Part shown: in pieces, positions 9,345 to 19,800 of the stretch
How the letters are laid out: every line of letters starts with the position of its first letter
How positions within the stretch are numbered: position 1 is the first letter of the stretch
Assembly (NCBI GenBank): GCA_014529385.2
Contig: CM043944.1
Coordinates: forward strand, 53,602,768 to 53,666,767
Source: Adiantum capillus-veneris
Lineage: Eukaryota; Streptophyta; Polypodiopsida; Polypodiales; Pteridaceae
Direction: 5' to 3'
Length of the DNA: 64,000 nucleotides
Notes under the pieces: generated by a model
The model's input: the letters and a program-made list of their open reading frames with translations, nothing else
Told to the model about the DNA's origin: nothing
Databases searched by the model: none
Made by a program: the position numbers and the translations under genes

Positions 9345-10468
9345 AGCTCTAGTGGTGGCGGTGGCGGTTGTTGTGGGGATTCCGCCGCCGATGCCTCCAC
9401 ACCGCCTCGTGTTCGACGAGGCTCTTTACCCTCCCCTTCTTTGCCCGCCCCCACACCAGCCACAACATTGCCATCTACGCCAGGTTTTGCGCGGCTGACT
9501 GTTCCTAGCAGCTACACACCTCTACCTACTCCGCCAGGAGCCACCCCACTCGACACTCCTCGCTTCGGGGCCCAGACGCCGGTGGAGACACCTGACGTCC
9601 GTGCCCCCATCGACACGCCGCTAGAGACCCCTGCCGGGACACCCAGGTTCACGCGTCACCGACCAGAGGGCTTGCCTTACTCCGTCGACTTCAGCGGCGG
9701 TATCATCATGGATGATGATGGCAAGAAGGTGATCTCGCGCATGCGTGGTCTTTGCTCTCAGCTGTTTAGACACTACATACTAAACAAATGGAGTGAAGTA
9801 CCAAGTGATTTAAAAGACAGAGTCATCAGCATACTTCATGATGAGTTTCCCATTCCAACACGGGATCAGCGCTTCAATGAAGACCTGAATAAGATTCGAA
9901 TGCGCGAATACTGCAAACACAAGCGTTCCGAAGTGCAAAAAGCAATCAAGCATGGGTGGAACAAGCCAGATTGGCTGGCCAAAGAAGATTGGAAGAATGC
10001 GAAGAAAGCAGCGCGCGAGAATCCCGCCAAGTGGAAGCAACAAAAGGATGCAGCCAGAGCGCGAGTAGAGGTAGGGAGCTCGCACCACTTGGGGAGCGGT
10101 GGATGGGCATCATTTGAGGCCGATTTTGTAAGTGTTTTCGCATTGCTCTTTATGTTCGATAGTTTAGGGTTTATGAGTTTTTTAATTCTAACATAATGAA
10201 ATCTTTGTATGTTTTGACAGTGGTCGATGACAGGACGTGATCCCACACCGTACGAGCGCGAGTACACAGGCAGGAAGGGCTTAAACGCCCTGATGGACAT
10301 TCTCAGTTCTCGCGGCGGCATGGTTAGTATTAGGGTTTACTCTTTTCTATTTTTTGTATTGTTTTATAAATGTCGTTATATGTTTATACTTACTAAAAGC
10401 TGTCTTATTGTCTTTTTTTGCAGAATCCGACAGATACGCCGCTTGGACGCGATGAGACGTCTGACTAG
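9345..10468 (+). CDS. TnpA-like second CACTA protein, 5'-truncated, three exons
   Basis: Exon 1 runs open to 10127, exon 2 is 10221-10322, exon 3 is 10424-10468 ending in TAG. Both introns (10128-10220 and 10323-10423) have GT..AG borders and keep phase 0. The protein opens with a Pro/Thr-rich stretch with repeated TPxETP-like units. A charged region follows with W-x-x-V-P-x-x-x-K (KWSEVPSDLKDRV) and a basic tail (HKRSEVQKAIKHGW), resembling the plant Transposase_24/TNP1 class that binds subterminal repeats. The first in-frame ATG is only at 9708, and the frame does not match the upstream TNP2 frame, so the 5' end was lost in the internal deletion. The family call is moderate. Confidence 0.6.
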
Positions 10469-10835
10469 ACGACGTCAGTTTAGCCGTAGCTAGATAGCAT
10501 TAGTTTAGGGTTTCTCATAGCTTATGTATCATGAGACGGATTTTATACGTCTTTTTGAACCATGTATATTATTACATTTGTCACCGCATTTCATTTTGCC
10601 AATCAATTCTTTATGCCTATGATGTTGTACAATTGTCATTATTACATTTGCCAATCAATTCATTTTGCCTGTACAATTGTCAATTTTACGCTTGTCAATT
10701 TTGCAAACAATGCGTCTTGTGGGTGACTATTTTGGGTCTATTATCTACTCTTGCACTTTTTTAAAAAAGTGAATCAAGTACAATATGGTTGATGGGTGGC
10801 AGGGCATTCAATGCCCTGTCACCAAAAAAACTTTC
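10469..10835. other. CACTA-1 region without a gene
   Basis: AT-rich 3' sequence with short direct repeats such as TTGCCAATCAATTC (about 10597 and 10650) and TACAATTGTCA. I see nothing else. Confidence 0.6.
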
Positions 10836-11001
10836 TCTCGGGCGTCGCTATAACCGTCGCTATTTATGGCTCTGGAGTGTCGCTATAGACTTCTGTGTAA
10901 ACGTCGCATATAGCGACGCTATTAGCCACGGTTTTAGCGACGCCGGGGGTTATAAAAACCAAGTGTATTTCCGTCGCTAACAGCGTCACAAGAGCACACA
11001 A
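10836..11001 (+). repeat. CACTA-1 right subterminal repeats
   Basis: Several GGCGTCGCTAT, GTCGCTAT and TAGCGACGC motifs in both orientations, mirroring the left subterminal region. Confidence 0.85.
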
Positions 11002-11013
11002 CCTGTTGTAGTG

Positions 11014-11055
11014 GTGGACCTCTACCCTAGACCATCCACGATGGTACAACCAAAC
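11014..11055 (+). repeat. Satellite remnant right of CACTA-1
   Basis: GTGGACCTCTACCCTAGACC and CCATCCACG continue the monomer cut at 6095. Removing CACTA-1 and one GTG restores the satellite order (box, then CTCTACCC, then CCATCCA). Confidence 0.8.
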
Positions 11056-11965
11056 TGTGTTGACCTATGGAAGTGCAAGAAGTCGAGGCATGGCAGTTTG
11101 CAGGCAAATGGCAAAGACCTTGAGCAGGTATTTGATGGTGCTAGGGGCCAGGAACATCGAGATGGAGCATTTGCTAGCAGGAGCTGTGAGGGTTTTTGCT
11201 ATTTCAAGAGGCAGGAGCAAGTATAGATATCACAAGCTTGGAAATGGGCAAGGAATTCTGGATGCAGGTACCATCAAGTTTGTGATATGGGATTTTGTGC
11301 GGGATGTCTGCAGGACACACTACTGGCCAGGATGTGTATGTCAGATATGGCATATGGCAGGGCTCAAATGGCTTTCGACACCATTGATCGGGAGGCTCAA
11401 AGGTATCGAGAAGATTGATGGGTACCTCTGTCAGTTCATGCTATAGTGTTGCAAAATGAGGGCACCATTCCGACGGTTTTGAACCTCTTTGAATTATTGA
11501 AAGTCGAGGGCTAGTAGCTCGGCTCCAGTTTGTCAACGGACATGGTAGCCAAGCCATTCTCTGTGTGATGCTTTTCATCCGGGATACCTTGTCCAAAAAG
11601 AGTTCTATCAGATTGATGCACAGTTCGTTGGTCCTCATAACGGCTGTGTGCTTCCCGGAGCGGTGAGCCACATTAAGGTGTTTTATGAGAGCTTGAGGGA
11701 AAACAAGTGCATGTCAAAGAATGGGCAAGGGATTGAGTGTTTCTTGTTAACGGATTTTATGTGCTTCTCTAAAGGTATATAAATGAAGGCTATCATGATT
11801 TACTTTACACTATGGGTTGGTTGGGTATGGGCTCGGGGAGTGATTGTTTGCAGATCGGGTATATAGGTGTGTGTTTACTAGGGGATCGGGGTGTTGTGAG
11901 ATCACTAGGCTATAAAGATGCATTCAATTAGTGTGCTGGTGGTTTTCCCACTTCCCCCTTTCCAT
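11056..11965 (+). repeat. Probable 5' LTR of LTR-B
   Basis: Starts TGTG just where satellite similarity ends and finishes CCA four bases before a primer-binding site. A clear TATA box (GGTATATAAATG, about 11774) lies about 190 bp from the end, as in a plant LTR. No second copy is present to prove the borders. Open frames here (for example 11057-11446) show no known domain. Confidence 0.45.
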
Positions 11966-11969
11966 ATTG

Positions 11970-11987
11970 TGGTGCCCCCACTGAGGA
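11970..11987 (+). other. Primer-binding site of LTR-B
   Basis: TGGTGCCCCCACTGAGGA matches the primer sites of the Tat and LTR-A elements in this window. The tRNA is not identified. Confidence 0.7.
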
Positions 11988-12026
11988 TCCACTGATTGCT
12001 TCCTAACAAAGTTTTCGCGAGTCAAG

Positions 12027-12526
12027 ATGAAGCAGGAATTTGGTCCGGTGTTCAAAGGAGATGAAGATGCAGATGACTGGATAGCCGATTTTGAGCTTTT
12101 TATGCTGACAGTATTGTGGATGCCAGGTGATGAAGCAAAGCTCCAAAATCTACCTTTGCTGCGGCGAGGTAAAGAAAAAGTTTGGTTCGATGGCTTAGAA
12201 GATGTGTAAAAGCAGAATTGGATCCGATTTTGAGAGCAATTCTTACAAAGGTATCGAAAGGTGGTGTCAGCTTCGGAAGCAGATGCAAAGCTCAAAGGCT
12301 TGCGGTAGAGCAGGAAGTAATTACCAATTTTGATGCTGTTTTTGATAAATTTGAATCCTATTGGGGGGATTTTGTGGCTGCTACCCAAGCAACCAATGCG
12401 GGATACTTTAAGCTGGAAAGGTTTCTATCATGCTTGCATCCCTATGTTCTTGAGAGGGTGGAGTATAAGATCCAAGCACTTATGACAAAGATGTCCAAGT
12501 TGCTAGAGCAAAGAGTCAAAAGATGA
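12027..12526 (+). pseudogene. LTR-B gag, frameshifted
   Basis: Gag forms the retrotransposon particle. The first frame reads FKGDEDADDWIADFELF and ends near KVWFDGLEDV, the usual start of a plant Ty3 gag (F.G....WI..FE, then WF..L). Similarity continues through NWIRF (followed by a stop) and into another frame with YWGDFVAATQATNAGYFKLE and RFLSCLHPYVLERVE, so at least one shift and two stops break it. It begins about 40 bp after the primer site. No CCHC knuckle was found. Confidence 0.7.
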
Positions 12527-13602
12527 AGAAGAAGATGGAGGCAGGATTGCTACAGTCGGCAGTCACGGTAGCCAGTGGACCCAGGCCCAAACAGGTTGAG
12601 GAGCATCAAAAGGTAAAAGCTCATTTTTTTGATATGCATTTGATCAAAGCACGTGAAGCTGTTTCCAGGATAGGAGAGGTGGAAGAAGTGCCAACCAGGC
12701 CTCAAAGGATACATAATGGGTATATTCAAGGTGCCACACAGCTTGCTTGCTCAAGAGAGCGAGGTCGTAAAAGGTTTTCAAGAAGAGGTGCCAATTCCAG
12801 AGCCAGCAAACCGAGGAAGGTAGAAGTGATCCAAGAATTGACAAGTGCAAAAGAGGAGTCCGACAGTTCCCATAGCTCCAGCAGCAGTTTGGACACAAAT
12901 AGCATGTGGGAGACAGAATCCCGATCTTCCAGGTTTGAGACCTATGATGTTTTTTATGTGGATGAAGTGATGAACAGTGTATGCAAGTTGCCTGCCAGCC
13001 ATTTGAAGGTTGAGGAGAAGCATAGTGAAGGTGTGGAGATGCCTTGTGTGAATCTGCCCGTCGAGCAGCCATCTCTTGTGTCTTGTGATGGTGAGTCCCT
13101 ATTGGAGGGAGAGGTATGGTTTGATGGTGTATCATACTTAATTGAAGAGCAGGTTTTGGAGGATGACTTGCAGGAGCTGGAAGCAGAAACAGAGGTATGC
13201 CGAAGTGATTGTCTATGCAGGGGGTGGGGCAACCTTGCCTTTGGTGAGCATGTCGAGGTGTGCTTTGAGGTTTTAAAGTTTGTGTGTGGCCGTGGAGAGT
13301 TAGCTTCGTCAGATGACTCTATGGAAGCTGATACAGGTGCAGCCTATGAGCGAGAGGCTCCATGCAAAGAGGAAGGTTCCTCCAACCTTGCCGGTGAGGA
13401 GGTATTTGAACAGGTTGAAGCTCTAGCAGGTCATGTTCTTGAGTATGAAAATTTGGTTTTGGAGCCATGTTTAGAAGGTTTAGATACAGGTTTGCAAACG
13501 GATCAGGTTTGCTTGGCTATGCAGCAGGTGGAGGCAAATGGTAGGGTCTTCCTATTTTATGTGATGCTATGGTTACATGTGTTATTAGAGGTTTCTTTAT
13601 AG
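12523..13602 (+). CDS. LTR-B ORF downstream of gag, unknown acidic protein
   Basis: A 359-aa open frame overlapping the end of the gag remnant. I do not recognise it. The N-terminal third is basic (RERGRKRFSRRGANSRASK), then comes a serine run, then a long acidic part rich in Glu and Val. A hydrophobic stretch ends it (RVFLFYVMLWLHVLLEVSL), possibly a chance membrane-like tail. No protease, RT or integrase motif follows before the satellite resumes. The gag-plus-acidic-ORF layout resembles LTR-A, but I see no direct residue similarity. Being open for 1.08 kb next to a broken gag makes it worth checking. Confidence 0.4.
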   Translation: MKKKMEAGLLQSAVTVASGPRPKQVEEHQKVKAHFFDMHLIKAREAVSRIGEVEEVPTRPQRIHNGYIQGATQLACSRERGRKRFSRRGANSRASKPRKVEVIQELTSAKEESDSSHSSSSSLDTNSMWETESRSSRFETYDVFYVDEVMNSVCKLPASHLKVEEKHSEGVEMPCVNLPVEQPSLVSCDGESLLEGEVWFDGVSYLIEEQVLEDDLQELEAETEVCRSDCLCRGWGNLAFGEHVEVCFEVLKFVCGRGELASSDDSMEADTGAAYEREAPCKEEGSSNLAGEEVFEQVEALAGHVLEYENLVLEPCLEGLDTGLQTDQVCLAMQQVEANGRVFLFYVMLWLHVLLEVSL

Positions 13603-13834
13603 GTATCTTTGTGTCAATGGCGAGTTTTGTTTTTGAAGACTACACTATGGAGGGTTCTCTAGCAGGTGACAGGATAACTGCTTGTGGTATCAATGCTTCA
13701 AGTGATCAAAGGTATGCTTATGATTGGCAGCAAGGGTTATGGATGCAGGGTGACGCAGCTCCGTGCTATGAAGAATTGGAAGGATGGCCTCTCTATTGGC
13801 CTACAGGTGCAAAGGAAGATTTGGATTTACATGA
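13603..13834 (+). other. LTR-B residue without clear gene
   Basis: Continues the element to the point where ACCTCCATAACATAATGG restores the satellite. The element has no visible 3' LTR, so its right side is deleted. Confidence 0.5.
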
Positions 13835-16800
13835 ACCTCCATAACATAATGGTTAGTAGGTTGGACAAGTGGTGGACCTCTACCCAGCCATCCTTGGTAG
13901 TAAACATAATAGCTACACTCCATTCACACATTGACCTTCAAACGAGAGCGATAGGACTACTCAGTAGAGCTAGCTTGGACAGGCGGTGGACCTTCAAACC
14001 ACCTTGGGCTAAGACCTCCATAACACAATGGATAGTAGGTTGGACAAGTATTGGAACTCTATCCAAAACTATCCATGCTATCATAATAGAGATAGGACTA
14101 TTCAATACAGCTAGGTTGGACAGGTGGTGGACCTTTAAACCACCTTGGGCTTAAACCTCCATAACACAATGGTTACTAGGTTGGACAAATGGTGGACCTC
14201 TGCCCAAACCATCCATGTTAGTAGACTCCATTCACACTTTGACCTTCAAACAATAGAGATAAATTCTTTCAAACCACCTTGGGCTAAAACCTCAACTACA
14301 CAATGGATAGTAGGTTGGACAAGTGTTGGACCTCTATCCCAAACCAACTTGGGCTAAAACCTTTATAACAGAAGGGATAGTAGGCTGGACAAGTAGTGGA
14401 CCTCTACCCTGGAGCATCCACGGTAGTAAACATAGTAGCTGCACTCCATTCACGCATTGACCTTCAAACAAGAGAGATAGGACTATTGAAATAGAGCTAA
14501 CTTGGACAGGTGGTGGACCTTCAAACCACCTTGGGATAAAATCTCCATAACACAATGAATATTAGGTTGGACAAGTGTTGGACCTCTACCCGAAACCATC
14601 CATGCTATCAAAGTAGAGATAGGACTATTCAATAGAGCTATCTTGTACAAGTGGTAGACCTTAAAACCACCTTGGGCTAAAACCTCCATAGCACAATGGT
14701 TAGTAGGTTGGAGAAGTGGTGGACCTCTACCCAGAACATACTTGGTAGTAAACATAGTACCTACACTCCATTCATACATTGACCTTCAAACAATAGCGAT
14801 AGGACTACTCAATAGAGCTAGCTTGGACAAATGGTGGATCTTCAAACCACCTTGGGCTAAGACCTCCATATCATAATGGATAGTAGGTTGGGCAAGTGTT
14901 AGACCTCTACCCAAAAACCATCCATGCTATCACAGTAGAGATAAGACTATTCAATAGAGCTAGGTTGGACAGGTGGTGGACCTTCAAACCACCTTAGGCT
15001 AAAACCTCCATAACACATTGGTTAGTAGGTTGGACAAGTGCTGGACCTCTGCCCAAACCATACATGGTAGTAAACATAGCAGCTACACTTCATTCACACA
15101 TTGACCTTCAAACAATAGAGATAGATTCTTTTAATAGAGCTAGCTTGGCGAGATGGTGGACCTTCAAACGACCTTGGTCTAAAACCTTCGTAACACAATG
15201 GTAAGTAGGTTGGACAAGTGGTGAACCTCTACCCCAAACCAACCATGGTATTAAACATAGTAGCTACACTTTATTCACAAATTGACCTTCAAACAATAGA
15301 GATAGATTCTTTCAATAGATCTAGCTTTGATAGGTGGTGGACCTTCAAACCACCTTGGTCTAAAACCTCGATAACACAATGGATAGTGGGTTGGACTAGT
15401 GTTGGACCTCTACCCCAAACCATCCACGCTATCAGAGTAGAGATAGGCCTATTCAATAGAGGTAGCTTGGATAGGTGTGGACCTTCAAACCACCTTGGGC
15501 TAAAACCTCTATAAAAAAATGGTCAGTAGGTTGGAAAAGTGATGGCCCTATGCCCCAAAACCATCCATGGTAGTAAACATAGTAGCTACACTCCATGCAC
15601 ACATTGATCTTGAAACAATAGAGAAAGCTTCTTTAAAAAAAACTAGCTTGTACAGGTGGTGGACCTTCAAACAACCTTGGGCTAAAACTTGCATAACACA
15701 ATGGTTAGTAGGTTGTAAAAGTGGAGGACCTCTGCCCCAACCATCCCTGGTAGTAAACATAGTAGACACTCCATTCACACATTGACCTTCAAACAATAGA
15801 GATAGTTGCTTTCAATAGATCTATCTTGGACATGACCTCCAAACAATAGAGACAGATTTTTCAATACATCTAGCTTGGACAGGTGGTGGACCTTCAAACC
15901 ACCTTGGGCTAAAATTTTTATAACACAAGAAATAGTAAATTGGACAACTGATGACGTGAATGTAGAACCATCCATGCTATCAGAGTAGAGATAGGATTAT
16001 TCAATAGAGCTAGATTGGATAGGTGGTGGACCTTCAAACCACCTTGGGCTAAAAGCCTCCATAACAAAATGTTTAGTAGGTTGGACAAGTGAACATGGTA
16101 GTAAACATAGTATCTAGACTCCATTCACCTTTTGACCTTCAAACAATAGCCCATTAGCTTCTTTCAATAGATCTAGCTTGGACATGTGGTGAACCTTCAA
16201 ACAACCTTGGGTTGAAACCTCCATAACACAATGGCCACTAGGTTGGACAAATGGAGGAGCTCTACCCCAAAACATTCATGGTAGTAAACATAGTAGCTAC
16301 ACTCTCTTTACACATTGACCTTTAAACAATAGATGGTAGACCTAAAAACCGCCTTGGGCTAAAACCTCTATAACACAATGGATAGTAGGTTGAACAAGTG
16401 TTGGACCTCTACCCAAAACCATCCACGCTATCAAAGTAGAGATAGTTCTATTCAATAGAGCTAGATTGGACAGGTGGTGGACCTTCAAACCACCTTGGGC
16501 TAGAACCTCCATAACACAATGGTTAGTAGGTTGGATAAATGATGTACCTCTACACAAACCATCCATGGTAGTAAACATAGTAGCTACACTCCATTCACAC
16601 ATTGACCTTCAAACAATAGAGATAAATCCTTTCAAACCACCTTGGGCTAAAACCTCAACTACACAATGGATAGTAGGTTGGAAAAGTGTTGGACCTCTAC
16701 CCCAAACCATCCATGCTATCGGAGTAGAGATAGGACTATTCAATAAAACTAGCTTGGACAAGTGACCGGCCTTCAAACCACCTTGGGCTAAAACCTCCAT

Positions 16801-19800
16801 AACATTAGTAGGTTTGACAAGCGTTGGACCTCTATCCCAAAACATCCATGGTAGTAAACATAACAGCTACACTCCATTAAAACATTGACCTTCAAACAAT
16901 AGCGATAGATTCTTTTAATAGAGCTAGCTTGGATAGGTGGTGGACCTTCAAACAACTTTGGGCTATAACCTCCATAACGCAATGGTTACTAGGTTGGACA
17001 AGTGGTGGACCTCTGTCCCAAACCATCCATGGTAGTGAACATAGTAGCTCCACTCCATTCCCACATTGACCTTCAAACAAAAGAGATAGCTTCTTTCAAT
17101 AGATCGAACTTGGACAGGTGGTGAACCTTCAAACCACCTTGGGATAAAACCTCAATAACACAATGGATAGTAGGTTGGAAAAGTGTTGGATCTCTACCCC
17201 AAATCATCATCTTGATCAGACTAGAGATAGGACTATTCAATAGAGCTATCTTGGACAGGTGGTGGACCTTCAAACCACATTGGGCTAAAACCTCCATAAA
17301 AAAATGGTTAGCAGGTTGGACAAGGTGTGGACCTCTGTCCCAAACTATCCATGGTAGTAAACATAGTAGTTACACTCCATTCACAGATTGACCTTCAACC
17401 CACTTAGGGCTAAAACTTTGATGACACAATGGATAGTAGGTTGGACAAGTGGTGGACCTCTACCCCAAACCATGCATGGTAGTACACATAGTAGATAAAA
17501 TCCATTTACACATTGACCTTCAAACAATAGAGATAACTTCTTTCAATAGAGCTAGCTTGGACAGGTAGTGGACCTTCAAACCACCTTGGGCTAAAAACAT
17601 TATAGCAGAAGGGATAGTAGGTTGGAAAAGTGGTGGACCTCTTCCCCAGACCAGCCATGGTAGTAGACATAGTAGATACACTCCATTCACGCATTGATCT
17701 TCAAACAATAGAGATAGGACTATTGAATAGTGCCAGCTTGGACAGGTGGTGGACCTTCAAACCACCTTTGGCTAAACCCACCATAACACAAGGGATAGTA
17801 GGTTGGACAAGTGGTGGACCTATGTCCCAAACCATCCATGGTAATAGAGATAGTAGAGTTATACTCCATTCACACAATGACCTTGAAATAATAGAGATAG
17901 CTTGAATAGGTGGGTCACCTTCACACCACCGTGGGTAAAACCTCCATAACACAATGGATAGTAGGTTGGACAAGTGGTGGACCTCTCCCCCATACTATCC
18001 ATGGTAATAAACATAGTCGCTACACTCCATTCACACACTGACCTTCAAATAATAGAGCTAGCTTGAAACCACCTTGTTCTAAAGCCTCCATGACACAATC
18101 GATAGTAGGTTGGACAAGTGGTGGACCTGTGCCCCAAACCATCCATGGTAAAAAAAAAAGTAGCTACACTCCATTCACACATTGACCTTGAAACAATAGA
18201 GATAACTTATTTCAATGGAGCTAGCTTGAACAGGTGGTGGACCTTCAAACAACCTTCGGCTAAAACCTCCATAACATAATGGACAGTAGGGTGGAAGGTT
18301 GGCGGACCTTTGACCTAAACCATCCATAGTAGTAAACAAAGTAGCTACACCTTATTCACACATTGACTTTGAAACAATAGAGATAGCTTTGTTCAATAGA
18401 TCTAGCTTGGACAGGTGTTGGACCTTCATTTGGGCTAAAACCTCCAGAACACAATGGATAGTAGGTTGGAAAATGGGTGGACCTCTGTCCCAAACCATCC
18501 ATGGTAGTAAACCTAGTAGCTACACTCCATTTGCACATTGACCTTCAAATAATAGAGGTAGGAATTTTCCATAGAGCTAGCTTGGACAGGTGGTGGACCT
18601 TCAAACCACCTAGGGCTAAAACCTTTATAGCATAATGGATAGCAGGTTGGACACGTGGTGGACCTCTGTCCCAAAATGTCCATGGTATAAAACATAGTAG
18701 CTACACTCTATTCACACTTTGGCCTTCAAACAATACAGATAGGAATATTCAATAGAGCTAGCTTGGGCATGTGATGGACCTTCAAACCAACATGGGCTAA
18801 AACCTCCATAACACAATGGTTAGTAGGTTGGACGAGTGGTGCACCTCTACCCCAAACCATCCATGTGATGAGACTAGAGATAGGACTATTCAATAGACTT
18901 AGCTTGGATAGGTGGTTAATCTTCAAACAACCTTGGGCTAAAACCTCCATAACATAATAGATAGTAGGTTGGACAAGTGGTGGACCTCTACCCCAAACCA
19001 TCCATGGTAGTAAAAAAAGTAGCTACATTCCATTCACACATTGACTTTCAAACAATAGAGATAGCGTCTTTCAAAGAAGCTAGCATGGATAGGTGGTGGA
19101 CCTTCAAAAAATCTTGGGATAAAATCTCCATAACACAATGGATAGTAGGTTGGACAAGTGGTGGACCTTTGCCCCAAACCATCCGTGGTAGTAAACAAAG
19201 TAGCTACACTCCATTCACACACTAACTTTCAAACAAGAGAGATATCTTCGCTCAATATATCTAGCTTGGATAGGTGGTGGACGTTCAAACCAACCTGCAC
19301 TAAAACCTCTAGAACACAATGGAAAGTAGGTTGGACAAGTGGTGGACCGGTATCCCAAACCATCCATGGTAGTAAACATAGTAGCTACACTCCATTCACA
19401 AATTGACCTTCAAAAAATAGAGATATCTTTTTTCAATAGAGATAGCTTGGACAGGTGGTGGACCTTCAAACCACCTCGGAATTAAACCTCCATAACACAA
19501 TGGATAGTAGGTTGGACAAGTATAGGATCTCTACTTCAAACCATCCATGGTAGTAAGCATAGTATATACACTCCATTCACACATTGACCTTCAAACAATA
19601 GAGATAACTTCTTTCAATAGATCTAGATTGGATAGGTGGTACACCTTCAAACCTCCTTGGGCTAAAACCTCCATAACACAATGGATAGTAGGTTGGACAA
19701 GTGTTGGACCTCTAGCCAAAAACATCCACGCTATCAGAGTAGAGATAGGACTATTCAATAGAGCGAGCTTGGACAAATGGTTGACCTTCAAACCACATAG

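Larger units (their letters stand above)
6096..11013 (+). mobile_element. CACTA-1, a deleted CACTA (En/Spm) transposon
   Basis: The left end reads CACTACAAGAGG and the right end is its reverse complement with one mismatch (CCTGTTGTAGTG, 11002-11013). The 3-bp target duplication GTG lies on both sides (6093-6095 and 11014-11016), as expected for CACTA elements. Subterminal regions at both ends are packed with GCGTCGCTA/TAGCGACGC motifs in both orientations, the usual binding sites for the element's TnpA-type protein. Inside are long microsatellites, a captured HIPP fragment (7207-7567), the N-terminal part of a TNP2 transposase and a TnpA-like gene. The catalytic and C-terminal TNP2 regions are missing, so it could move only with help from an autonomous relative. 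It inserted into the satellite. Confidence 0.9.
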
